Shown piece by piece: positions 25,901-37,500 of a stretch of 64,000 nucleotides of DNA. The stretch comes from Tretioscincus oriximinensis (taxonomy: Eukaryota; Chordata; Lepidosauria; Squamata; Gymnophthalmidae). Made by a program: the position numbers and the translations under genes. The stretch spans positions 1,241,548 through 1,305,547 of the forward strand of contig JAJVDF010000251.1 in the NCBI GenBank assembly GCA_022410635.1, given 5' to 3'. Position 1 is the first letter of the stretch. Every line of letters starts with the position of its first letter. The notes under the pieces were generated by a model that did not search any database, was not told the origin of the DNA, and worked only from the letters and a program-made list of their open reading frames with translations.

Positions 25901-28900
25901 CCGGCGAGGAGGGGGGGCATCGTTAGCGGAGGTGGTGGCGGGGGACGGTGGCGGTGTTAGCTCCCTCATTGCTAACGCCGCAGTACCGTCACCTTTTATT
26001 TAGGCGGGGGGGCGGGGCGGTGTTAGCGGCGGCGGCGGCGGGGCGGTGGGTGGTGTTAGCGGCGGCAGCGCCTAAATAAAAGGTGCCGGTACTGCATACC
26101 GGCGCATTCCGTCACAAAAAAAGCCCTGCTCCTAAGTAATCCAAATTCAGGCTGATTTAAAGGGGAAGTAACTTGAATTTGATTTCAGTGAGAAGTCATG
26201 GGTGTGTGTTCGGTGCAAGGAGCTCCTGGCTCTCAGGGAACNTGTTTCTTCCCTTGAGGCCAAGGTTGCTGACCTGGAGAAGCAGAGAGACAGGAATAGG
26301 NGTCAGGACGAGACCTCCAGGGATGTCGTAGGAGCATCCCACTCCCGGGAATGCAGCCCTCCAGCTGCCTTGGAGAANGGGGGTTTCAGGCAGAGAGGAC
26401 ATCAGAGCAAGGAAGAGGGACAGCTTCCCTCAGTGGGGACCCCTTCCTTAGAAGATGTGCCGGCATCCTCTTGCACCAAGGATAGTCCTCCACGGGTGGA
26501 AGGAGGGGGGCTTCTTGTAGTGGGTGATTCGATTGTCAGGCATATTGAGAGGAGGGTGTGCGATGGGCGAAATGACCGCATGGTAACTTGCCTGCCGGGT
26601 GCTAAGGTTGTGGACATCACGCTACATCTAGATAGGCTGTTAGACAGGGCTGGGGTGGAGCCAGGTGTTGTGGTACATGTTGGTACTAACGACATTGGTA
26701 AAGCCAAATTTAGGTTGCTAGGTAGAAGATTGAAATCCAGGAGCTCCAAGGTAGCATTTTCTGAAATGCTACCTGTTCCACGTGCAGGACCAGCCAGGCA
26801 GGCAGAGATTAGAAGCTTCAATGCGTGAATGAGGATGTGGTGTTGTGAGGAAGGATTTAGATTTGTCAGGAACTGGGGGACATTTTGGGNCAGGCCATAC
26901 CTGTACAAAAGGGACGGGTTGCACTTGAACCAAGATGGAACCAGACTGCTGGNACTTAATATTAAAAAGGTTGCAGAGCAGCTTTTAAACTGATATCTGG
27001 GGGAACGCCGACAGGAGCTGGGCAGCATCCGGTTCGAGATAGTGTAAATGTAAATGCAATTGCTGAGGAACAGAATTATGCAGATAATATAGTATCGGAA
27101 GGAGAACCTGGATGTAGTATTCAAGTAAAAAGCTGTAANGAGCAAACTGTGGTTTCTCACAAATTTACAGGGCCTAACGTGCACCGGAGAAGGGCATATA
27201 AATGCCTATATGCAAATGCCAGAAGCCTCCNAGCAAAAACAGGGGAGTTGGAATGCTTAGTGACTGACAATAATGTCGATATTATTGGCATAACTAAAAC
27301 CTGGTGGACAGAAGAAAACCAATGGGATACAGTAATCCCAGGTTACAAACTATACAGAAAAGATAGGAAAGGGAGACCTGGTGGTGGTGTAGCTTTGTAT
27401 GTTAAAGAAGAGGTTGAATCCTACGAATTAGAATTTCCAGGTAAAACAGACCCATCCACAGAAGCATTATCAGGTCAGAAAACAAGTCTAATNTTGGGAG
27501 TATGCTACCGGCCTCCTAAACAAACACCTACAANCGATACTCATTTGGAACATGAGGTCACTGAAGCTTCCAAAAAGGGAAGAGTAGTAATAATGGGAGA
27601 CTTCAACTATCCACACATTGATTGGGCAAACTCTTGTTCAACTCATGAAAAAGAAATAAAATTCTTAGACATGCTAACTGATTGTTTCCTAGAGCAGGTA
27701 GTTTTAGAACCAACCAGGGGAAAGGGAATCCTGGATTTAGTCCTAAGTAATGAACAGGACCTGATACAAGATGTGACTGTAACTGATCCCAAAGGAAACA
27801 GTGACCACAATACGATAACTTTCAACCTCAATGTGGAAAGAAAATTGTCAAGCAGTTCTAACACGGAAACTTTCAACTTTCACAGAGGAAATTTTCCCAA
27901 AATGAGGAAAATGGTAAAAAATAAAATAAAAGGGAAAGTGAGAAAAATCCAGTCCTTTCAAAAAGCGTGGAAATTGTTTGTAAATACAATATTGGAAGCT
28001 CAAATAAAATGCATTCCCAAGAGAAGAAAGGGTTCTGCCAAGTCCAAGAAGACACCCATATGGCTTACCTCTGCAGTAACGGAAGTAATTAGAATGAAGA
28101 GAAACTCATTTAAAAAGTGGAAGGCTTATCCTAGTGAGGAGAACAGAAGGGAGCACAAACTGTGGCAAACCAAATGCAAGGTGGTAGTCAGGGATGCGAA
28201 GAAAATCTTTGAGGAGCACATTGCAAAGAATATCAAAAGAAATAATAAGGACTNTTGTCAAGCAGTTCTAACACGGAAACTTTCAACTTTCACAGAGGAA
28301 ATTTTCCCAAAATGAGGAAAATGGTAAAAAATAAAATAAAAGGGAAAGTGAGAAAAATCCAGTCCNTTCAAAAAGCGTGGAAATTGTTTGTAAATACAAT
28401 ATTGGAAGCTCAAATAAAATGCATTCCCAAGAGAAGAAAGGGTTCTGCCAAGTCCAAGAAGACACCCATATGGCTTACCTCTGCAGTAACGGAAGTAATT
28501 AGAATGAAGAGAAACTCATTTAAAAAGTGGAAGGCTTATCCTAGTGAGGAGAACAGAAGGGAGCACAAACTGTGGCAAACCAAATGCAAGGTGGTAGTCA
28601 GGGATGCGAAGAAAATCTTTGAGGAGCACATTGCAAAGAATATCAAAAGAAATAATAAGGACTTTTTCAAATATATCAGAAATAAGAATCCTACCAGGAA
28701 AGCAGTCGGACCACTCGACAGCAATGGACAAAAGGGCATAATCAAGGAGGACGTGGAGATTGCAGAGAGGTTAAATGAATTTTTTGCTTCAGTTTTCACT
28801 GAAGAAGACAGAGGGAATTTACCCGCAATAGATTTAGTTTTCTCAGAAAGAACACCAGAGGAATTAAACTCGATAGAGATAACAAGGGAGGAGGTTCTTG

Positions 28901-31568
28901 CTAGCCTAAATAAGCTGAACATTTATAAATCCCCATGGCCAGACGGCATACACCCAAGAATTCTTAAAGAACTCAAACGCGAAATTGCTGAACTTGAAAA
29001 TATTTAATCCTTTCTTAAGATCAGGCATAGTACCAGTAGATTGGAAGGTAGCTAATGTAACACCAATCTTCAAAAAAGGATCCCGGAGTGATCCCGGAAA
29101 TTATAGACCCATCAATTCCAAGTAAAGTGTTGGAAACCATAATTAAGGACAAAATTATTAAACACATGGAGAAGCACGCATTGCTGAATGAAATTCAGCA
29201 TGGCTTCAGCAAAGATAAATCATGCCTTACCAACTTGCTAGAATTCTTTGAGAGTGTTAACAAACATGTAGATAAAGGGGATCCAGTTGATATTGTCTAT
29301 CTAGATTTTCAGAAGGCTTTTGATAAAGTCCCTCATCAAAGGCTCCATACTCATGGTATAAGAGACAACACAAGGACCAGAGGGCACTCCTTAAAGCTNT
29401 TGGGTAGAAAAGTGGAAACAGATAAAGGAAAGTATTTTTTCATCCAGAGGGTCATCGGCCTGTGGAATTTACTTCCTGAAGAGGTAGTGGTAGCTAACAG
29501 CTTGGATAGTTTCAAGACAGGACTAGACAGGTTTATGGACACCAAGGGTATAAATGAATACTAGGATGGATATCTCGATGTTGCCTCCGGGATGGAGCAA
29601 TAGGCAGGACTCCTGAAATACCATTTGCAGGGAGTCATGAACAGGTGCATATTTTACTTTCCTCTGTTTGGACTGCCCAGTGCATCTGGTGGGCCTCTGT
29701 GTGACACAGAATGCTGAATTTGATGGGCTGTGGCCTGATNCAGTATGGCTCTTCTTATGTTCTTATGTGCTGGTCACATCACTTTATTGTCTCTACCCAC
29801 CTCCCTCTCACATTACCAAACATCCTCCCCCAATACTGATGCCACCTGGTGGCCTGGTCATGCTTCTATCTCCACAACCACCCTAGTAGGGACTCCCACC
29901 TTTATAGACACTTCTCCTCCCACTACCAACTCACATGTCTCTGCCACAACTCTGGCTGCATTCCTACAAAGCTCTTACTGCAAGACTTACCTTTTCTGGA
30001 CTGCTTTTTAATATCCCAGAACCATCCCTGCACTATTGAAATGCAGAAAATACGCATACTGTTAAAGCCTTTTTGTGATCTACATGTCATGTGATACATT
30101 TTTACCCAGTTGCAGAACGGGAGGAACACCCAGACATATAGAACACAGAAAGGGTAGAGAATACACTTCCTACTATTGGGCTTCTGCTTGGAGGAATGTG
30201 AAAGACAGGGAACATCACCCAGCTAATAGATGGAAATAGTTCCCAGAGGCTGTTCTTTGTACAGAAAAATCCCTTAATCTGCAGTTAGATGTTCATATGG
30301 AACATATTTGCACTGTACTGAAAAAAACCAACCTTGTGTATGACTGACCCTTTCTCATAGTAATCAGAGATATGATACCTTTCAGCACTCTGTTATTTCC
30401 NGATCAAGAGAAAAAAATGTGTCACTGAGAGTAATTTTGCTCGAACTTCTCAATTGTTATGTGTTTCTGTGTGTTTCCTTTTTTGCAGCGTCATTTCAGT
30501 GTCTTTGCCCTTTCATTTCCTGGGTCAGATGCCCTCTCCACTATTTACAGCACCATCTTAACTCAGCATTTGAAGCGGGGAAACTTCTCCGGGGCTTTAC
30601 AGAAATCGTCACAACAGTTAATAAATCTCGCTCTTGCTCTGCACCTGAAAGTGGCAGCAACCTTTCTGCCAACAGCTATCAAATTTCATTACAACTTCAA
30701 CCTAAGAGATTTCTCCAATGTATTTCAAGTAAGCAGCTTTTCTATTTGTGCGTTCCCCACAGCTACAGGTATTATGCCGTCTTACTTGGAAGAGGCTTTA
30801 ATTAAAGGTAATGGGACCCAATGTGTAAGATTACCCTATTCCATAGCAAGGCAGTAAATAAATAAAAGAATATTGGAAAAGTGCATTACCCNTGAAAACA
30901 AGACATCAATCTTCCATAAGGGAGATCAATTCTTTTACTAGTTGTTTGCATACTACAGAAGCATTTTGCTCTTGTTAAGAGAAATCTAGTAGCTGCTCCC
31001 AGCTTATTTATTTATTTATATTTCTACACTGCCCTATACCCAAAGGTCTCAGAGCAGTTAACATGTTAGCATGTTAAAAATAACCACATCTAAAAATACC
31101 ATCTATCATGACCTATGTCCAAATAGTCATTGTGAAGCCCTATAATTTTTGTTGGACTCTCACTCCTGCTAACCAAAGGTAAATAATGAGAGAATCTTGT
31201 TGGCTAATAGTATTGCAGAAGTGGTGAGATACTGGCTGGGCTTCTACTTACTAGCAAGGCATCTTATTTGTGCAGGCACGGATAGCTCAGTTGCTTAGGA
31301 ATTCGTCTCTCGCCTGGGAGATCGGGTTTCGAAGCCCTGTGTTGGAAGTGGGGAGGGGTGAGCACCTTCCACTAGCCTGTAGCTCTAGCCAACCCAGCTA
31401 TTCGAAAGCAAGAACTGCATGAAATTGCAACTGACTGCAAGTAGATACATGGGAACCACCATAGCCTGGTGGGGAAGAAAGAATGTGAGCTTTCGGGCAA
31501 AATATATCCTTGTAAGCCGCTTTGAGTCCCTTTGAAAGGTGAGAAAAGCGGGGTATAAGAACCAAGTT

Positions 31569-31599
<31 letters not shown>

Positions 31600-34500
31600 T
31601 TTCAAGATTTGTAGGAGTGGTCTATATACAATTTCCCAGAAACAATAAGATACTGGTTGAGTCTTCATTTACCCAGCTAGACATCTGGTTTGTGGGTGTA
31701 TTGGGGAAGCACTTGCGATTGTTGCTAAAAAGACACGTCCATATGTGGTTCTCACCAAAGAAGCATTTCTTCAGAGGCAGATAGGAGCCCACCCATCCAA
31801 GGTGCATAATGGTATCTTGCAATTGTGGCGCTTCTCTCAACAATGATGGCATGATAACCATGAGTTGCCACACATGGAGACATGGGATCAGCGGGGTTTT
31901 TTGTAAGGGAGCAGGGCAGAATTCCAGAGGCAAATGGAACGGTGTTCTTTATTTGTTCTGTCCAGGATTAAATGGAGCATGTGGAAATATTCCTTCCCCA
32001 AATAAATGAAGAGGCCCAAGGTTCATTAGGCATTGTTGACTGGGTTTTTCTTTCATAATTTTCTAAAAGGAAATAACCATATTAGTCTGCGTACAGAAAA
32101 CTTAGCAACACCTTAGGGAGTAACAAAAATAAGCTTTTGTAGAGAAGTCTGCTTTTACACTGAAGGAGATGAATAATTAAGAAATGATCAATAATAATTT
32201 AATGTGTCATACAATCTTTAATTGTCTTTATATTTGATTATGTTAAATGGCTTCCATTTTATTTCTGGTAAAAAGATAATGCTAAAGTTACTTTGAGGCT
32301 TTAATTCTCTGATCTGTAATGTGGGCTGCAATAAGTCAGAAGAAACTTATTTTAACCTCTAGTGTTGATGCAAGTGCAAAAATGCTTGAAATACTAATCA
32401 TTTGATCTTAGATGAAAAATCAAGTGCTTCAGTGTTTAATGCCTTTCAGTATGAAGGACACTTGAGGAATGCTTTTTCAACTGCTGTTTTCTACTTCCTT
32501 GATATGCTCATAATTTAAGCAGCTCTTTACAAGATACATGGAAATTCAAACAATAATAATCTGAATCCTGTTCAGTTCAAGAATTGTGGTATTTGGGGTG
32601 GGGGTGGGGGAGTGGAATGGGTGAATATCTGTGCAGTGGCCTCTGTGAGGAATTTTAATTTCCTAGAAATTAATCCTCATACCATCTATATATTCATATT
32701 CTGCTTTTCCAAAGGATCTGTTCAAGGTCGTTTACGATAAGAAAGGGAAATAATCGACATAAGCAATACAGAATACATTACAAAACACAAAATATACACA
32801 TAAAATATAGAATATAAAACCACGGTTATAGCATAAAAATAGAGATTTTTTGTTCTGTGGTTCACACTTTTACTCCAGCAGACAGAAGGAAGGAAATAAA
32901 TGAAGGAGTGGACACAGGCAGGCAGTAGGAAAGCACATTTGTATCCACTGAGCCACTTTTAGATATTAAGAGGAGAAGCAGGAATCAATTTAAACCCCAC
33001 TTTCCTTAATCCGTTGCTATCATAGGGACTAGTACAAGTGGTTGCCAGCAACACTTTGCAGGCTTAGAGCAGCTTTACTACTAGAAGCAAGTTGCTTCTA
33101 AAAACCATTTGCTAGGGAGACATGTGTAAGAATTGAACTTGTTCCTTGTACTTAGATCATACATACAGTTGNAATTAGAACAGGTGGCTGCACTAATTGC
33201 TACATTGGTTTACTACAGAAAGNTCCTTGTGATGTTCTTTGTTATCCCTTTTGAGGTCTGTTAACTTCTTGTACTCAAAAGGTATGTCTGTGTTGTATTT
33301 CCAAAGGCCCTAGGTTTGTGGAAATCTTATTACTAAAAGGCATCAAGGCGATAGTCACTATAAGTGAATTGACTGCACCAAAAACTGCCCATTACCTTAA
33401 ATGGAAGTGATTGGAGATGGTGCAAAATGCCCGCCCTTGCCAACATAGCGGGGGGGGGGGGGTCCCGCTGCATGAGCGGAGCCAGCGGAGGCCTCTGCTT
33501 CCTGCTCAGACAGAATGGAGGATTGCAATGCCTGATGAAAGCTGGTACACCTCAGCCCCACTTTCACTTGCTGCTTCACAGGCAGGCCTCTCCCACAGGT
33601 GGTGAGGGAAGGTGGAACCCATGCTCTCATTTTTGCATGCTTTACACTAGCTGTTAAATAATCAAAGGCCTAAGCATTGTCTTTTCCAACATATCTGGGT
33701 CAGCCATTGCTTTGGAGCAGCCAGCACTTTATGCAGCAAATTAGATACAGAACTACTGCGTGGGTCAGTAGCGCTTCTAAGCTCTGTTCCTTGTTCCCTA
33801 CTTTTGTTATTGCCTACCTCACTGAGTCTTATTATGGGATATATCTTGGAACTGAGGCATTACTTCTACATTGTAGTGCAGACTATGGCATGTCCTTAAA
33901 TAATGCAGGACTATGTTCAAGTCCCAATTCCAAGAAGTATTCAAAGATAAGACTCGGTGCAAATAGTGTCCCGAACTACCTGGCTCTCATTGTGACAGAA
34001 AATATAAAAAACTGAATAATATTTCATACCTGAATAAGTCAGGTGAAGTTGAAAAGACGTTTAAAGCTTTTGAACTTTTGTAGTATTTAATTTCCCCTCT
34101 GCCTTTATTTTCCCCTTGTTATCTGTCCTGGAACAATTTATTGATAGCTGGGATATAAACAAAAATACACAAGAGTGGAAATCACTGACAAAGTGATTGT
34201 TAACAATTACGCCACAGTTGAAATGATTGGATATATTATTTTTTCTTTTTAAATCATCACATTGAGGAGCTTAATTTAAACAAGCCTTTTCATTATGTAC
34301 TGAGTTTTTAGCCTACACTATTCTGGACCCAAACTCAGAGAAAAGGCAAAGTAGCACTTCAGTATAATCTTCAGTTTTTTACAATATAACAACAGAACAT
34401 ATGGGCAATCTAGCATCTGAAGCATCTTGACTTAGTTTTGTTTTCACAACCCTGTAACCCAGCATAGCACAATGTTGCCAAAACTACCAATGTTCCCAGG

Positions 34501-37500
34501 ACTTGGTATCTGCATATCAGCCTAGGCACCAACTAAAGAAAATGTAGTCCATAAGAAGGGCAAGCAAGCATAGCTATGATTGGGAAAGTGAATGACTTAT
34601 ATTTTAACTTCTCCTCATATTTGCCAGTTGTCAGTCCTGAAAAAGATATTAGTTTAGTTTCCCTCCTTGCAAATAAATATTGGAATTGGTAGAAACATAC
34701 TGATTCTGATTCCAACTCTTAATTAATTNAAATTATATACAGGTGAAACCCCATCATAACAAATATCACGGGGTCAGGTGAATTTGTTTGTTATAATAAA
34801 ATTTTGTTATAACAAAATACATTGTACCAACATTATTCTTATGGGCATTCCATTGTGACTTTCAAATCGTGAATTTTGTTATATCAGGGTTCCTGTTGGT
34901 TGGTAGTAACTTGATTATATATTTTTAGAATATAAAAGGAAATTCTGGGTTATTAGAGTCAGTACTGGAGTTATCATAAATAAAGGAATCAGAACTGGAG
35001 TCAAACATTTTATGTACTAACTCCACAACTCTGCTTAGCAAAGTAACTTTTTAAAGCAGCGCTCTTTGGTTCCATTTTTGGGGGCAATTTCACAAAAAAT
35101 CCAGCACCTTATTGAACTTGTACTATGAACCATTTGAAACTTTTAAAATGTCTTTAAACTTCTTAACTTGTTATGTGTGAAGGAAAATAATNCAAGTACC
35201 ACGAAATACAAGAACCGAAATCCATATGGTATGGGCCAAATTATACATATAGAAATGTTTTATTTTTCTATGCTACATGCTTTAAAAGGGACTGTAAAAT
35301 AAGTATTGATAATTCACTAAAGCAGGAAATTTGACAGTCTTTTGTCATTTGGTACCATAGGCAGAACTGCAAATTATACTTCTTATGCTGAATAATTAGC
35401 ACATTAACCATCTTTGCGGGCTAAATTGTATTGTTCTACTGAACTGATTTTTATTAAATCATTCCCTAAGCTGTCTCTATTAACTCTCTAGTGAACCCTC
35501 ACCCCAGTTTTAAGCACAATATCTCTCAATTGACATCTCCAGAGGGTCATGCATTGTGCTTTCATTAGTTTATGTCTGGAGAGATTGTGCAATAGAATAG
35601 TAATAAACTTGGCATTTCCCTTAAGTGTGATTGTGCTCCTAGGTATCTCTTTAGCCAGGATGAAGTGAGAGTAACTATTTAATATGTTAATGAAAGCTTG
35701 ACTATCTTTTGGAAAGGATTTAAAAAGCAACTAAAAATACTGAACTCCAAATAATTAAGAAAACACATGAATCATGAAGGTGAAATAATGAAAGACACTA
35801 AATACCATTGGATCTGGTCACACACGTGTTTTCAAAAAACCCTGTTTTTTTAGTCTAGTTGAAAATTGTCGTCCCCCCTCCATCCCCAGTTTTCAGTTCA
35901 GTTCTTTTGATTCTTGTTGTTAGCACAGACATCTTGAAAACAAGCATCAAATGGATCTGCAAGTGAGAACCGTAACAATTTTTCAACAAACAATTTCATA
36001 AGTGGAGTCTTTTCAATTTGACTAAGTCTGGATGCATCAGAGTTTAAAATCACATGGACTGAACATGGCTTAAAAGCAAGTGTATGAACAGGCCCACTGA
36101 GGCAGCTGAAAAATGGAGTCCTTCTTGTTCTGGGATTGAGAGGAGTGGGATCAGAAAGGTTTAGATATCCATATCCTTGGAATCTTATTTGGGTTGTTAT
36201 GTTACATTTCTCAGACAAATACAATCTCCTTCCATTCCACCTTCTACTCTCCCATTTATGGCCCCGTGCATACCACAAGGAAAACCAAGTGAATCCGAAA
36301 TCTAAAAGCATTGCAGCTGGGATTTTCTGGGGATGTACCTTTTGTTGAATCTGTGTGGAGATGACCCAAGGCTGTCAAGAAGCTGGGAGTCATAACTGTG
36401 CATGTCTACCCATCTGCAATTCTGCAGTTCTATTGGCTGATGACTTCTTGCGCTAATGTCACCCCGGATGGAGCATTTCACCATGCTACCAGAAAAGATC
36501 TGCAATCGGAGATTCCTCTGCTATTGCAACATTTTTCTGGATGGATAGCAAAGTCTAGTGAAAGCTCCATTGACTCTTGAGGCAGAATGAGGAGGATTTT
36601 GGAACATCGCAGCAAAAACCAGATAAGAAAGTGTTGTGTGCATCCAGCCTATGCAGTATTCTGTTACCTAGCCAAGAAATCTTTTCTCCAGGTTTCTCTT
36701 CTCGTTTTTTCAAGGTAGGTGGAAACAGAATCAAGTCTTACAAATTTGGACTAACTATCCTGTCTGATTCATTTTAGTCCAAATTAAATTTGATACCTTG
36801 CTTTATCTTCAGTAGATTTCTAAGAAGCATCATTGGTGATAACGAAAAGTGGGAGTGCCTTAATTTTGACTGCATTGCTTAACCTCCAAAACAACTCATA
36901 TGTCACATGCATATTATTTCTTTCAGGGTATCTTGTTTTCAACTCCTGAATGCTTGAAAGTTCCCAAGGATTTAGTAAAGCTGTACTTGCATGAATCTAG
37001 TCGTGTTTATCGGGATAAGATGGTTGATGAAAAGGACTTCATTCTCTTTGATAAAATGCAGACAGAGACTGCAAAGAAGTTTTATGATGTAAGTGATCAG
37101 GCAAGAGGCGATGGGGCTGAGTGCTGTGAGGAATGATTCAATTCGAGGGATAGATTTTGAGTCAAGGTGTTGTGATTATTGTTCTAATTATGTATCAGAT
37201 TAAGAAAGGACCATGAGACAATGGTAAGTNGCGGAGTGAGAACAATCTAGAAATTAAACTTGCTTGAGGTTTATTTTCTTCCCTTTAGATCTGAGTAGAT
37301 TTTAACCTTTTTACTGAAAATAAAGATTGAATTTTGTTTTCTTTTTTCTCCCTAGGAACTAGAAGAGATTTTAGAACAAACTAGAAGGTTGAACATGTTT
37401 TGCCATTTTGCAAAAGGGATAGGAGAACCCAAATATATGTCAGTTCAAAGTTGGGAATCATTAAACCATATCCTAATGGAAGCCTTGGAGAACCATAATG

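Larger units (their letters stand above)
27149..29565 (+). pseudogene. CR1 ORF2 (endonuclease and broken reverse transcriptase), copy 1
   Basis: The APE-type endonuclease is readable: [56 protein letters not shown] and NSDHN. In ITKTWW the catalytic Glu of the usual TETW box is Lys (codon AAA at 27296-27298). The reverse transcriptase begins ([20 protein letters not shown], then [11 protein letters not shown]) but a deletion shifts the frame at about 28993, another removes ISLTS near 29115, and the stretch between THGIR and NTRTRG is deleted at about 29365, taking the FADD site. The C-terminal end [20 protein letters not shown] remains. Confidence 0.88.
26188..29768 (+). mobile_element. CR1-like LINE, copy 1
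   Basis: A 3.6-kb sense-oriented copy. It lacks the start of ORF1, has ORF1 (26202-26828), ORF2 endonuclease, the start of the reverse transcriptase, a large internal deletion near 29345-29366 that removes the catalytic FADD region, and the standard 3' UTR ending CTTCTTATGTTCTTATG. A 409-bp segment occurs twice in tandem (27845-28253 and 28255-28663). Not capable of transposition. Confidence 0.92.
25090..30488. other. DNAH9 intron d-e (5399 nt)
   Basis: GT-AG intron, filled by a Sauria-type SINE (-), a family B MITE, a GC-rich hAT-like element and a large CR1-like LINE. 29769-30488 shows nothing further I can classify. Confidence 0.8.
30729..36926. other. DNAH9 intron e-f (6198 nt)
   Basis: GT-AG intron. 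It holds a LINE tail (31003-31090), SINE family A (31272), a Penelope-related fragment (32078, minus), a G-run in a GC-rich patch (33400-33610), a Tigger-like MITE (34740) and an unclassified repeat (35898-36160) that recurs inverted at 41995. 36160-36920 shows nothing I can name. Confidence 0.75.

Noticed and set aside
30419..30857. Longer open frames around 30489-30728
   Set aside because: They run through the splice sites of exon e; the conserved protein stops exactly at the acceptor and donor.
31274..31345. Possible tRNA gene
   Set aside because: A and B boxes are present but the sequence continues into a SINE body and tail, and the same head occurs at several other sites.
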